NCBI RefSeq assembly: GCF_037975245.1
Contig: NC_092574.1
Coordinates: forward strand, 14,467,213-14,531,212
DNA: 64,000 nt
Direction: 5' to 3'
Source: Apostichopus japonicus
Taxonomy: Eukaryota; Echinodermata; Holothuroidea; Aspidochirotida; Stichopodidae
Shown here: positions 13,601 to 26,500 of the stretch, piece after piece
How the letters are laid out: each line of letters begins with the position of its first letter
How positions within the stretch are numbered: position 1 is the first letter of the stretch
Program-made: the position numbers and the translations under genes
The notes under the pieces: model-generated
The model's input: the letters and a program-made list of their open reading frames with translations, nothing else
What the model was told of the DNA's origin: nothing
Database searches by the model: none

Positions 13601-14981
13601 CTTAGAATTTTTCCAATACCACAATATATATCAGATAAATGCCAGTAAACTAGTCATTTGTTCCATTTTATGTGAAGTCAAAGATAGTACAAAATGAACA
13701 CTAGTTACACACTCTGAACAACAAATATCATATATTTTATCTAAAAAGCCAAATTCTCTCCCAAGGACTCGTTCTTTTCAAGTCTACAGACAGTTTTATA
13801 CCCTGATCTTTTATTTTGACATTTGGCATTTTCCACATGTTACAGTAGCAATGAAACAAAAAATTCCAGCTTCTGAAGTTAAAAGAGATATTATTAAAAT
13901 GTCAATTAATTGCTTTCTGAAAATTCTGTTTCCATGAATTTGGTTGATGACCATGTATATATACAAATGACATGTGGAAAATAACATCCAGGGGTGGCTT
14001 TGGTACTTGGAGCAAAATTTAAATGTTAAACTTGGTTTGTTATTGTGGGTGTGCAGTGCATCTTGGGGCTGCTGTACGTGACTTGAAAGGACATATATAA
14101 TTACTAAAACCGCAGTATTAAGTGCTTGTATCATTTCCTGCAGTAATTTCACTGTAATTAATTTTAAGTGGGTTCAAAGGTTTTTCTTATCATTTCATCC
14201 TACTAATGGGTACCTCTCAATTTGTGTGAACATTCAGTACATATGATAGTGTTCTTCAAAAACTAAAATGTATCTTCTGTGTCACTTGTACATGAAATGT
14301 ATCTATACATAAAGAAATAGAACTTTGCAACCTGAAAATTATGAATGTTGAAGTTAGAGCATTGTATTGAAAATATTTTGCTTGAGGTTGCATTATAATA
14401 ACATTTGTTGAGTAGCAAGGCCATGTACAGTCTATAAGCAGCTGTGCAACACATTTGAAGACTTGTTTATCTGTCGCTGCAGATCAATAAACCGTATCAT
14501 GAGCCTAAACCGCATATGCATGAAGTAAAAATCATAGGGCAGATAAACAAGAAATTCCTCTAGCTGCAACGTGTGTGTCATACAGTACTGATGACTTGTG
14601 TCACTTCAAGTTCATGGAAATTATCAAGGAGGGTTTTGTTTTTGTTTTAAGTTTGGTTTGTTTTCCCTTTTTGGCATTCCATACAGCAAATCAGGTTTTC
14701 CAGCATCCAGGCTTGCAACAACATTAATGCATGAATGTATGACTTATAAGGGCATTTTCTTTTAATGGGTAGTTTGTCTCAAACATGCACAGAAGTGACA
14801 TGACTAATGGGACAGTCCAGTGTTACTCTTATGTCAAACTGTGCCCCCCCATTTTTCAACTGCAGTTTTGCGTCATTTTTGTAGCAATTGCTACAGTTTG
14901 GTGGTATACTCCACCATGAAAGAAAAGATACGGTACTTGACATTAGTATTGCTCCGATTATCAGCATGCATGCATTAATAA

Positions 14982-15147
14982 GGGGTTAATCAACGGTCTA
15001 GCGTGCGTTACTCACAGGATTAATGCACGATCGGGGGATAATGCAAGCGATGCACGAGGGTGGAGCCCGAGTGCATCCAGCGATAGCATTAGCACCCGGA
15101 GTGCATTAATCATGTGAGTAACGCACGCTAGACCGTTGATTAACCCC
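14982..15147. repeat. Long inverted repeat (hairpin) with 47-bp arms
   Basis: Arms 14982-15028 and 15101-15147 are reverse complements at 46 of 47 positions. The inner ~72 bp continues as an imperfect inverted repeat (GATAATGCAAGCGATGCACGA against GTGCATCCAGCGATAGCATT), so the whole 166 bp could fold into one hairpin. Outer flanks also mirror each other roughly (ATGCATGAATGTATGAC upstream, GTTCATTCATACAC downstream). It is probably a foldback element. A partial third copy of the arm lies at 15251-15274. Confidence 0.88.
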
Positions 15148-15250
15148 GTTCATTCATACACTACCATTTGTGTGGGGGAAAAATCATAAAACAAAACATT
15201 TTTGGTTACATATAACCAAAGATTTGTTAAAGTGATGCCCCATAATTTTA

Positions 15251-15274
15251 CCGTGCGTTACTCACAGGATTAAC
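15251..15274. repeat. Partial extra copy of the hairpin arm
   Basis: CGTGCGTTACTCACAGGATT is identical to the middle of the left hairpin arm (15001-15020 region) and is followed by AACCACGGTCAGC instead of the usual continuation. It suggests a second, truncated insertion or a deletion remnant. Confidence 0.7.
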
Positions 15275-15338
15275 CACGGTCAGCTGACTTGAATGGACCA
15301 ATAGGATTTAGGAATCTTTACTAAGTATGAATGAACAG

Positions 15339-15860
15339 TATTTATTTCACTCCTCTCTGACCTGTCTTATACCACACTTACAAACTTTCCTAGTCTACCA
15401 AGATGCCACTGGTATAACTTTTGCACTGGGCCCTTGGTCTATCTCTTACTTCCGAATTTACCATTCCAAAGTGAAAAGTGTGTTGCGCTAGCTCTTGGCG
15501 GCCATTGAAGAGGTCCTCCTCTGGATGGGTAGGGTAGCCAGCCTTTCTCTGGACTCGCCTGCCGGCCAGTTCATCGCTGCTGGAACATTACGCCGGCGGC
15601 ATTCCACCGACCAGACCGCGATCTGGTCATAGACCAGTCTGGCCAGTGGTACCAGAAGCCACAGGATTTGTGAAGCCTCGTGGTCTGGGATTCGGTCTGC
15701 AGTTGTTGATGGTGCCGCATGAGGACTCCCACTGCCAAAAAGAAGGTCAACACAAATTTCATCCCACTCAGGACACCATCAAAATTGTGCAGTCTTACTG
15801 CAAACAAAACTTAAGGAAAGAATTAAAGGGACTTTACACAGATGTAGGCAAATGTTAGGC
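15339..15860 (+). mobile_element. Degraded terminal module next to a GC-rich coding-like block
   Basis: 15339-15480 resembles the module (TATTTATTTCACTCCTCTCTG, CTACCATTCCAAAGTG variant). 15485-15800 is unusually GC-rich for this window and has overlapping open frames on both strands (15571-15807 minus, 15646-15858 plus), neither recognisable. It may be a relic of the same element family in a different portion. Confidence 0.45.
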
Positions 15861-16750
15861 TATGTTTTTTTTCATTCCTTTTATTTCATTGGTAACAGAT
15901 TGGTAAAGGCCAGAAGTGGGCTTGAAATATCCGTTATCGGCAAAAGCGGATAGTAACAATATCAGTTCAGCACTACCTGAAAACATACTCTGTTAACCTA
16001 CGTTGTACTGTCAAAGAATATTGGCTCTCTTCAGTGTTTATTTTTGGAGAAAACTTTCCTTCAGATATTGGAAAATGGCACAAATATACTTTCTTCACAA
16101 TGATGAGGTTGAAAACATGTTTCTAGAAGTGAAGTGAGTGAACAATATATAAATGGGATTTTAGTATCGAATAGCAGAGAAAATAGGCCAGCTATCAAAT
16201 CAATTCAAACATTGCTTCCTGGAAGCCATTTTCATTCTCCTTATACAAAGGTTTGTTACCAAACTAAGGAAATCATCAAATTTGACAGGAAACAGTTCAA
16301 TTGGAATCTTCATGTTGGTTTTCCCTTTTAATTGCCTTGTAGGTAGTTGCTTCAAGGTTGGAAAATAAACATAAAAAACAAAAACAAAAGTTTTCATTTC
16401 TTACTTCCGTAATATTTTTTGGTTAATAATTATGGACCCCACCAAAGGTACAAAGTTCATCGCCAATTACTCCTTGAAGCCTTTGACATTAGTGAAAGAA
16501 ACTTATCTTAGGAGAAGCTTTGATTTCTTCAAATCGTGTAGACCTACTAGAAATATCTTCAGTTTGAGAAATAAACAACTTATAATGGCTCCTTTCATCC
16601 AAGTATGTATTATTTATGGAAATAACCAAATTGAAATATTGTTCTCTGAAAAGAGAATTTTCAAATAGAATATTACTTTTTTTGGGACTGCTGGCTGGAA
16701 ATTTTGCTAGCAGATTGTCAGATCAATGGAAGCCTACAGTACTGTTGTAA

Positions 16751-16930
16751 TTTTACTTTGCTCATCGCTTACCTGTCTCTCACAACCTTAGCACCTTATT
16801 CTACCGTGCCTAGAATGTTGTGGTAACCTTTTAACACTGTGCGCCCTCTATGACCGGCCTTCCTTCTCATTCTACCATCCAAAGTGCCTGCACGCATATT
16901 TTCCATTGGATTTTTTGGCCTTTGGATTTT
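16751..16930 (+). mobile_element. Solo copy of the recurrent terminal module
   Basis: Contains CTTACCTGTCTCTCACAACC, CTTAGCACC, TTTTAACACTGTGCGCCCTC and CTACCATCCAAAGTGCCTG in the family order, then diverges after about 16930. Confidence 0.7.
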
Positions 16931-17426
16931 GTCCTAATGGTTACTGTTGTATACTACAATCTTACAGGAAATAATTTATAGTGTTCAAATTTAGTGTAGC
17001 AGTCATAGAGGTTTGCCTCTTGTAAAATACTACATGTTTGGTTCTTGTGCAAAACTTGTTGTATATCTTTGGACTTGTATATCTAGCAGTTTGACCATTT
17101 TGAATCACATTTCACGATGTGATACCGGGTAAATTATTCGCTCATCACGACGTATATAGCGCATCTGTAATAGTGCAAGGCTGCTGAGCATATTTACATA
17201 TGCTCTATGTACATTGCTTGGCTTTATAGCCTTTCTACCCTTTCCACCATCGCATTACCAGTTCCTTTGAGAGGATTTAAAAAAGATATTTGGGAATTCT
17301 TGAAATACATGGGAGATGGAACAAGTCAATTTTTAATCCTGCACCTGTTGGGAGGATGCAATTAATTGCAATGATACTCAATTTTACCATCCTTTGATGT
17401 ATTCATTCTCTAATTATCTTTGACAG

Positions 17427-17504
17427 AATTTGAAGCAACATGTCATGACCACACTATTGGAAACAGAAAAGTCTTATGTACAGTGCCTGGAGGCATTAAT
17501 TAAG
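17427..17504 (+). CDS. ARHGEF17: ARHGEF17 exon: start of the DH domain (CR1)
   Basis: 78 bp, 26 codons, phase 0 at both ends. The acceptor is TTTGACAG and the donor GTAAGT. It encodes the first DH helix with TTLLETEKSYVQCLEALIK, the conserved region 1 signature of Dbl exchange factors, in which the Glu contacts the GTPase switch I. It joins in frame to an exon 8.6 kb downstream. Only this frame is open across the exon. The exon begins inside the protein, so at least one upstream coding exon must exist. Confidence 0.93.
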
Positions 17505-20500
17505 GTAAGTAATTTTTTACCGCTCTGGATTTTTCCATTAAGTTCAATAAATTTATTGTATGTATTATACAATACAATTTCTTATAAATTTTTGGTCAAT
17601 TTTCTATCCTATATCTGTGCTGCACAATTCATTAACTTAATTAAGTAGGTATTTGTTTTGTTTAAAATAATGTCAAGAAAGTAGAGAAACATTTTCAAGA
17701 TTTCTGATGAAATTTGCTGTATAATTTACATGAAAGTATATTGTAACCAAGTTTTTAGAATCAAGTGGAATTGTTGATTAACTTACTGATTAATAGTCAT
17801 ATTTGCTGGAACCGTGCAGGAGGAAATTGCAATCATATTTTGTAGTAATACTAAGTTCAAGTGAATATTAATAAGCATTAAATGAAATTATGGGACACAA
17901 ATTGCTAATGACCTTTTATTAATATTCTCATGTTCTGTAGGCCTATTGAAAAAGGATACTTTGGGAACATTATTGACTGCTTAGATATTTGCCAAAAGTC
18001 ATGACTTATAGTCTCTATGCACAGAATGGAGGTCACGGTATTGGTGAAAATTTGCAGGGGATTAAAGCTATAAGTTCAGGTCAAAAGAGGTCAATATATG
18101 CAAAACTCTAAAAAGATCATATATTGTAATTTGGAGAAACCCTGTCCAGAAATTTGTTGGTATGAGATGAAACAAGTATATACAGGCTTTAGTGGAGGTC
18201 AAAGGTAATTTCTTCAATAGTCTCATGAATTGTGTATGCCTACTGAAGAAGAAACTATTGTAGACATCATTGACTGAGCACTATAATATCTGCCAAAAAT
18301 TATGACCCAGTTTCCATGTTGAATATGTCATGATATTGGTGGAAATTTGGATGGGTCAGAACAAGAACATAAATTGCTCAATATCATAATAAAAATCGTA
18401 ATTTGAGTAAAGGCGGTTCGTGTATCTTGTTTGTACAACATGTAACAAGCATGGTTTTGGTGGAGGTCAAAGGTCATTCTTCAAAATTCTTATGTTGTGT
18501 AGGCTACACTGACAAAGATACAGGCTACATACTGTAACCCTGTACTGTAACCCTTGTGGACATCATTGACTGTTGTGATATGTGCCAAAATTTATGACCC
18601 AGTTTCTACACAGAGTATTGAGGTCATAGACTTATGGTGCAGGTGAAAACGTGACATCAGTATAAGTCAAAAATGTAAAAATCTGTCAAAAAGTGCTATA
18701 TCTTCAGAATCTTAGATGGAGAGCAAAGGTCATTTAAGGACAAATGAAGTCTAAAACGTGACTTTTTGAAGGTGGTATCTCATTCCAACCGTGGAAGTTT
18801 ATCCTGATAATCACTTCCATGCTCATACAGTACTGTGAGACTGTATCAACCATGATATTGGGTGGTGACATACAACACTTTAGTATTCCACTAAGTAAGT
18901 AACCAATAGTATTTACTTCGTTCCTCACTTACCTGTCTCCCCACAACCTTAGCACCGCATTCACGTGGTCTCATGAGAAGGAAGGTCACTGACCGGGTAT
19001 GACCGGTCACTGAGGGTGCACAGTGTTAAAAGATTACCAGGGCATACTAGACACGGTAGAATGCGGTGCTAAGGTTGTGGGGAGACAGGTAAGCGGGTCA
19101 CTCGTAAATATATAAACCAGTAAGTTTTATAATATTTACTTCGTTCCTCACTTACCTGTCTCCCCACTACCTTCCAAATTATGGAAAAGACTAAGAACGT
19201 AGGTTCAAATTCCGTACAAAATCACTGTAGGAAATCCAGACAGCAAAATGCACGATGTTGGCACTTTGGATGGTAGAATGAGAAGGAAGGGCATAGATCG
19301 GAGGAGCCGGTCATATAGGGTGTACAGTGTTAAAAGGTTACCAGTTCATTCTAGGCACGATAGAAGGATGTGCTAAGGTTGTTGGAGACAGGTGAGCTCG
19401 TCATTGGTAAATAACTAAACCAGTAAGTTTTGGAATGCCCATTGGGCTCTTGTCTTCTTGTTGAGTCACTGAATCTGACTATCAGCTCATGCACTCCACT
19501 CTGCCTATTCAATAATGATTTTACGTCAAATTAGATGTTTTCAATTCTGAAGTCCCCAAATGGGGAAACTAAGCATTACGTCAGGACTGACATCATACAC
19601 AGATTCAGGTTGGGTTCAAACACTGCTTAGAATTATAGCAGGGTACTGTACGTGCAAAGTTACTGTTTTAAGAATGGTGAACTTGTGATTTTATAAATTA
19701 TTGGCATCATGGAGACTGGTAGAGATATGTGTCATAATTCAGTGAACAAAATTGGTTTGTTCACGTTCTGCTTCCACAGAGTACTTTGACTGTAGTACAC
19801 ATGTGTGTACAATAAATGTGTAACATTAACTATAAACAATCATGAATTACTTAAGAATTTATCATGGCCTTCCTGGAACAAATAAGTCCTATTAACTTCA
19901 ACTTTGCTTAACACATGCTATTCATAGTAGCATTTTTTGTGGCAATTTGACACATTTTTGTGTAACATTTAGCAATGTGATATAAACAACATAAAGGATA
20001 CCCTAGGATTATATATGATTCTAAAGTTAAGACTTCAGACTATGTGATGAATTCCTGTTATGTTGAACAAGGGACACCTCATCCTCCATAGACTCCTCCT
20101 CACTGCCATGACTTTGACACACAGACCTTGAATTGGAATCCCCACCAACTATTTCTTTGTAAAGCTTTAATACCTGGCGCCATTATAACTGACGCCATTA
20201 TAAGTTGCATTTTAGGGATTAATGATTGATTATTATGAGTACTTTATCACAATCTATAATCTATTTATATATTATAGGCTTGAGATGGAATAAATGTACA
20301 TGGCAAGCCATGTGGGACAAACACCGCATAATATATCCGCATATTAATTTGAATATATACGCATATTAATTGGAATATATGCTCATGTATATTATAAGCC
20401 AATCATAAAGCTTAAATATATCCGCGTATTAATTCGAATATATACACATATTATATACGCGTATTAAATCCAATATATCCGCGCATTTATTCAAATACAT

Positions 20501-23500
20501 GTGGGGATTAAATCCAATATATGCATGGTTTAATTCGAATATACATGAAAACACATTTCTGCTCTTGCTGTGTACATTTATCTGTGATAAATGCGAGAGC
20601 TCTCTTAAAAACTGTTCCTTGTCTGTTGGAAGAGCCATGCTGTTGTCTAGATCAAATACGTTTGGCCTGTGTGTATGCACATGTCAATAGAGACTAACTT
20701 TGTAATCTCTCATTTATTGCACTGGGGAGGCAACAATGTGATAACTCTCGAAACTCTTTTGTGAAAGCTATAAGACATGCCGGTTGTCTGATTTAATATG
20801 TGTATATATTCAAATTAATACTTGTATATATTTGTTTTAATAGGATACATTATGCTGTATTTGTCCCATATATATAAACATTGTGCATACATGTACATGA
20901 GCAGTCTCAGGACATTTACAAGCACAGCTTAAGTTCAACAAAAGCGGTATAAATGTTCTTGTTGAGATGACAGTCAAGTTCCTGACACAGGTTACAAGAG
21001 AAGAAAAAGAGATTGACAAAATGGCAAAAGCAAAATAGGTCCCAAGAAATAATGGAACAAATTTGAAGGTCAGAAAACTTGACCTATAGTATTACACCAT
21101 TGAGTAATTACTCCACATGCCTACAACTCAACATGAGAAAAGCATTGGGAATTAACTTGTGAATGACTGTACATTCAGCATCCTGCATTTAGGGTCATTG
21201 ACATGATTGTATATAATGTCTAAAGAGAAAGATTACAAAAGAAAATCAATTCCCCGAAGACAGATATTTACAAAGAGATCTATGTTAGCTATGATCAGTG
21301 TGGGTACTCCTAGCATATAGTACAGGTGGATGAATGAAGAGCTCAGTATTTGCTTTCATTCAATATCACTTGAGTTAGCTAGGGAACACACTTATAAATT
21401 ACATTTCATCATTCATAAAGTAAAAATGATATTATTAACAAGCACATTTTTACTCTCTCTCAACTCTCTGTATTCTTGCCTTTCTGAGGTTTCATAAATT
21501 AAAAAAGAACTATAAGTTATCATTTATCATGTATGATATCGTGTCATGTGATGAATAATTAGTGCCAATACAATGTCACAAAAGTATCTTGGACAAAACT
21601 TGTCTGTTGAAAACAGTTCTTGGAGTTCATGTTCATCGATTATCTCCATACTCTTCGAGGAATATTTCATGAGCTTGACTACAAAGCCAGGTTCATTTAC
21701 ATGATGAAAATGTCAAAAGTTTTGTAATTTACCACAAATTTCCAAATGGATAATGAAAGAAGAAAATATTCTAAGCATCCTGGTGAAACTTGCTATCAAT
21801 TCCTGTCCTTCTAAGGCAGATATTTGCCTTGGTTAAATTGTTAATTTTGTGGTTGGTACTAATTCCCATTATAATGCAGTTCATTGGCATGACTGCCAAG
21901 TTACCCTTACCCAACCCCCCCGACCCCAAAAAATTGAAATTTCTAACTTTTTATCTAATTTAATAATAACAAAAGTGTCCAGATGGGAGAGGAACTGCTA
22001 TAGTAATCCAACTAGTGAAATGATCGCCTACTCACAAATTGGTATTCAGTTAGTGGAGAAATTCTTGTAAGGATGTTGCATTCACCGACTGTCTTACCTT
22101 GAATAATTCCAGGAATTTTGGCTTGGTAAAATTTACATCCAAACCCAAAAGTACTGCTTGAAATAACTGATTTCCTTAGCCAGTGTTGTCATTAAGACTA
22201 ATGAGTCAAGTCATCTCAAGTCCCACATGCAAGTCTCAAGTCGAGCATCAAGTCCATTAGGGCAAGACTCAAGTCCAGTCTCAACTCTTTGAGAGCAAGT
22301 CAATTTAGTCAAGTCACAAAATGATGCGACTTTTGTCTGATTCCCAGACTTGATTCACCATCAGTCTTAGCATATTCAGATAATCTTTAAAAAGGCAATT
22401 ATATTGTTGAAACTTTTGCCAAATAATTGGGTGGCCTTATGTTTTGAAATCAGGGGTTATTCAGCTTGAGTATAATAGACAGGTATGTTTAATGAATTGT
22501 TCCAGACATTGCTCAATGTTAGCATTATTATTAGCATATATTCCCTAGGTTCTATAATACTCATTTGAAATATCAATGTCTGATATTGATGATCCCCTAT
22601 TTTCATGTCTGGATTAAACCGTCCACTCAATATTGACTTGACCTTTACTGCAAATGGCAGGAATTAGAATGTATTGAGTCTTAAAGCCATTTATAATATA
22701 GCAAAAGCAACTCTTGATCCTTGGAAAGCCCCAACTAGAATTGATTTTTGGACATACTACTGGGAATACCGAGTTTGGAAGATGTTGTACGCAAGCGGAT
22801 TTAGCTTGGAGAGAGAGAGCGCTTTGACAGGAAAAACAGGAAATTAAGAATTATATGCAAGGATATATAGCTATTGAGTGTTAAAGAGATTCTTTAAAGA
22901 CAGAGGAACACTTTTGACATATTTTTGACAGACTGTTTTTAAGACACTCACTTCTCAGGTAAGCGATCGAGAAAAAACGTGTTTCCATCAGCAGTAAAAT
23001 ATGGGCCCTGTTAAATTGGGGAATTCTGTTTTGCTGTAAGTGATAATATTGCATTTTTTTACTCTTTGAGTCTTGTTTGATCTTCTACATATATGTAAAG
23101 GGAGAACTAAACGGCTGTCTGAATAACCTAAGAAATCATCAGATCTACATCAAGGAAGGCAACAAAAACAGGAAATGTGTAAATGTGATGTATTGGTTCA
23201 CAGTCATAAATTATACTAAATTGTAATGACAATTATCAGTTGGAAATCTCTGGCATCCGGCGTTATCATTAGCTTTATAAAGTTCAACAGGAAGAAGGTA
23301 TGTATGGTACAGGGCCATTTCAATCTGTCTCTCAAAAGAGTAAGATAGCTCAGTCATTCCATAATAAATTGTATGTTTACTTTGAGCAGTCTCATAGAGC
23401 CATGAGGGTTACATTTAATACCCTAAATGATCAACAAGAACAGAAAGCTAAAGTAATATATCCATTATTTTCGTAAAGTCATCAAAATTGTTTCCCAATA

Positions 23501-26500
23501 CCAAACTTTAGTCTTCAAGACTTCAAATGTAAAGGATAGAAGGAAGAGATAAGGACAGAAAGAATTGCCACCAGCACCCAGTACCATAAAAAAAGAAAAT
23601 TGGGAATTTAAAACAGAACAAAACATGTTTCTAAGAATACAGAGGGAGACATTAAAGTGTTTGTTTTACAATTAAGATTAATTTAGAGGGTCATTCATGA
23701 CTCAGAAATGAATATTCAAGTCTTAATTATGCGCATACCATTAAATTTAAACACATACACATTTAAGCCAACACATATCCTGATAGCCTAAAATACTAAC
23801 CTCCACATGCATATATCAGTTCTTACTGATTGGTTTACAACCTAATATCTGGCAGTTACTTCATTCACCCCCTGTATCCTCTACATACATCACACTCCCA
23901 TGTACTGAATAGAATCTGACAAAAATAAGAAGAAAAATATATAGCTGTAGCTGATTCAAATATTTATCTAACAGTAGTTCACATTGGATAGTGATCATAC
24001 AATCAAGTCGATATGGATGAAAAATTAAGATCTTTTATAAAGTTCTTATAATAATGAGAATTGTGAACTTATTACAGTTGCTTATAGTTTATGAAGGAAT
24101 GGAGACTCAGATGGAGTAGCGATTAAGAAATGGACAAGTATGAAATACACTTTAATGAGATGAACATAAAGTAAAGCAAAACTATAGCCACTGAGCGATA
24201 GCCACAAGTTAAAAGATTAATAATAAGGTAAATAGGTACTACATATTGATGTTTATTGGTTGGATAAAACCTGACAGTTAATGAGACAACTTCATAAGAG
24301 AGCTATGGCTTCCCATCAAGAAAGAAGGTCATCATATGATTAACCACCCCATGAACAGAACTTGAAAAATTGCTCCTGACAGGTTAGGGAAGGGTCATCG
24401 ATTAGTGATGAAAGAATACCGAATAGACAATGAAATTAAGTTTTTCACAAAGCTGTGTTGTAGCTCTATATACTGTTAATTCCTCTGTGCTGGACATTCT
24501 GTATCAGAATGGGCATATTTACTTCGCGCCTTGCTTACCTGTCTCCCCACAATCTTAGCACTCTCATTCTACTTTGCCTAGAACGAACTGGTAACCTTTT
24601 AACATTGCGCCCTCTATCACCAGACCTCTTTGGTCAATGCCCTTCTCATTCTACCACCCAACGTGCCTAGACGTCCAATTCGTGCGGAGCTGCGTATTAT
24701 GAGGCCTTTTTTCACCTAATTGGAATAAGGAATTTGTTTTGAATATCTTTCGTGCGCAGCCTTATCAGTATCGTTTTCCTTTGGAAAGGTTTCAGGAGAG
24801 TTTTGGGATAGCTCTTTCCCATTTTGTTCAGCGTATTGGGGACAGGTTTAGTAGTTCTGTGGTTTCTAACACTAGTGTTCCCGCCCTTTCCGCCCGTAGT
24901 TTATATGTGTATATATACATTCATATTGTGTATGGGGGTCATGTGTACAGTATATATGTCAATTTGTTCTTCCGTTACTTTTTTTAATTTTTGTTTAGTT
25001 TGTTTAGTGAGTTTCTAGCTTTCTTATCCTCCATACTGGCCATTTCATTGTATTTATATTAAGGTTCTTTGCCACATGTTGTTGTTCCTCTTGTAAGCCT
25101 CCTGCTTCAAGCTTTAATAGTGGAAGCACGTTGTTAGGTTGCTTTTTCGTATTATCATGCCTGGTCTGTTAAGTGTCTATTCCTTCTTTCCCGGGGCTAT
25201 GAGGATTCCTGAAGACACCTTGTAGAGCCTGTTAAGACGTCCACTGATCCCTCAAGAGGCGAAAGAAAAGTTATTTTTAAGAGATTATTAGAGACCTGGC
25301 CCAGAAGAGATTGGAGGATATCCTGGTGGATATTGATGTTGCGGCTGGGTTGGGCATGAAGTTTACCTCAATGATGATGTTGGTAGCGACTGTTCTGATG
25401 AGATATCAGCAACTACCAGAGATGATGCCCAGGTCTCTAGGAATGAGGCAGGTCAGCTGTTGCTGGTTTTAGGACTCTTGATGAGGCTTGCCTACGATCA
25501 GTTCGCTAGGGTGTCCACAAGGTTTTTGACCTCAAGAAGGGAGAATGTGGTATCCTCCATAAGATGGCATTCATTTGAGGCAATCAATGAATGACCAACC
25601 TGCCAATCCTTGGAGAAGATCTATTTGCAGAATGCTTCCAGAAGAAACTTCCGGAGGAAGTTACAAGGAGGGAGACCTGAAAAACATGAATGTCATCTGT
25701 ATTCATCATTAAGTGAGATATAGCAAAACAAAGACAACTTTAATAGGCACTTCAGTAATGCTACTAGGCATTTGATATGTGCTTTCAAATGCAAACTAAA
25801 TTGTGGGTGATCCATGGAACATCTAGGCTATGTTTGGATATTCACTATATAACTTTAATGGTCACTTCAATTGCAATATCCTATGATTGCCATGTGTCAA
25901 ACCTAGAAAATTCATTCCCGTTAACAATGATCCCCAGTGACCTCCATTTCTTTGCCCCCGCTCCCCCACTCTTCTCTCACTCTTCCCCTTTCCTTCTGCC
26001 CACCACCACTTCAGGTTCATCACTTCATCGCCCATTTCCTAGCTCATTTTTATAGATCTTAAATGTGAAGTATTACACAATTATTTGACAGTTTTTCTCT
26101 ATTTCTGGCCATTTTCTTTCAGAGATACCAAAGACCTCTGAAGAGTACTGAGTGTTCAGGGATATGTGATGCAGGCATTGTAGATTCTATATTTTACAAA
26201 ATTCCTGAGATTCTACAAAACCATGAGACATTTCTGCAACAGTTGGAAATGGGCATCGAAAACAAGCACACCCTACAGAAGATTGCCAACTTAATTACAA
26301 ATTCAGTAAGTGAAAATTGATTTATAGAGTAATTTTGGATGTTATACATCATTGCATGCAAAACACCAGTTAATGTCTTTTAACATAAAACTTGGACAAT
26401 CGTGACCATTGGAGACGAGTGAAACCATTTTACTTAGTACTCAGCTTTCTCTTGAAACCTCTGATCCACAGTCTCTATTAAAGGTCACCAGTATCGCCCT

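Larger units (their letters stand above)
1..17426. other. Region upstream of the first recognised exon
   Basis: Either a long intron between the N-terminal exon(s) and the DH exons or intergenic DNA. No open frame here is long, GC-shifted or recognisable. Contents are the repeats listed separately, plus a weak exon candidate pair at 3.6-3.9 kb, an 11-bp hairpin (5566-5595) and a short ATT run near 1127-1141. The remainder is AT-rich DNA in which I see nothing. Confidence 0.6.
17505..26122 (+). other. Intron, 8.6 kb
   Basis: GT-AG intron between the first two DH exons. It holds a ~297-bp tandem array (17905-18740), two foldback elements (18910-19413), a 22-bp AT-rich array (20333-20544), a CAAGTC-rich patch (22207-22315) and a larger decayed element (24516-25680). 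Elsewhere I see nothing. Confidence 0.85.

Noticed and set aside
13811-14152. 113-codon open frame on the minus strand
   Set aside because: No recognisable domain, AT-rich codon use like the background, no splice or promoter context; long chance frames are expected in 64 kb of this DNA.
16432-16668. 78-codon frame close to the first DH exon
   Set aside because: No acceptor or donor in the right phase and no similarity to the family; background AT-rich frame.
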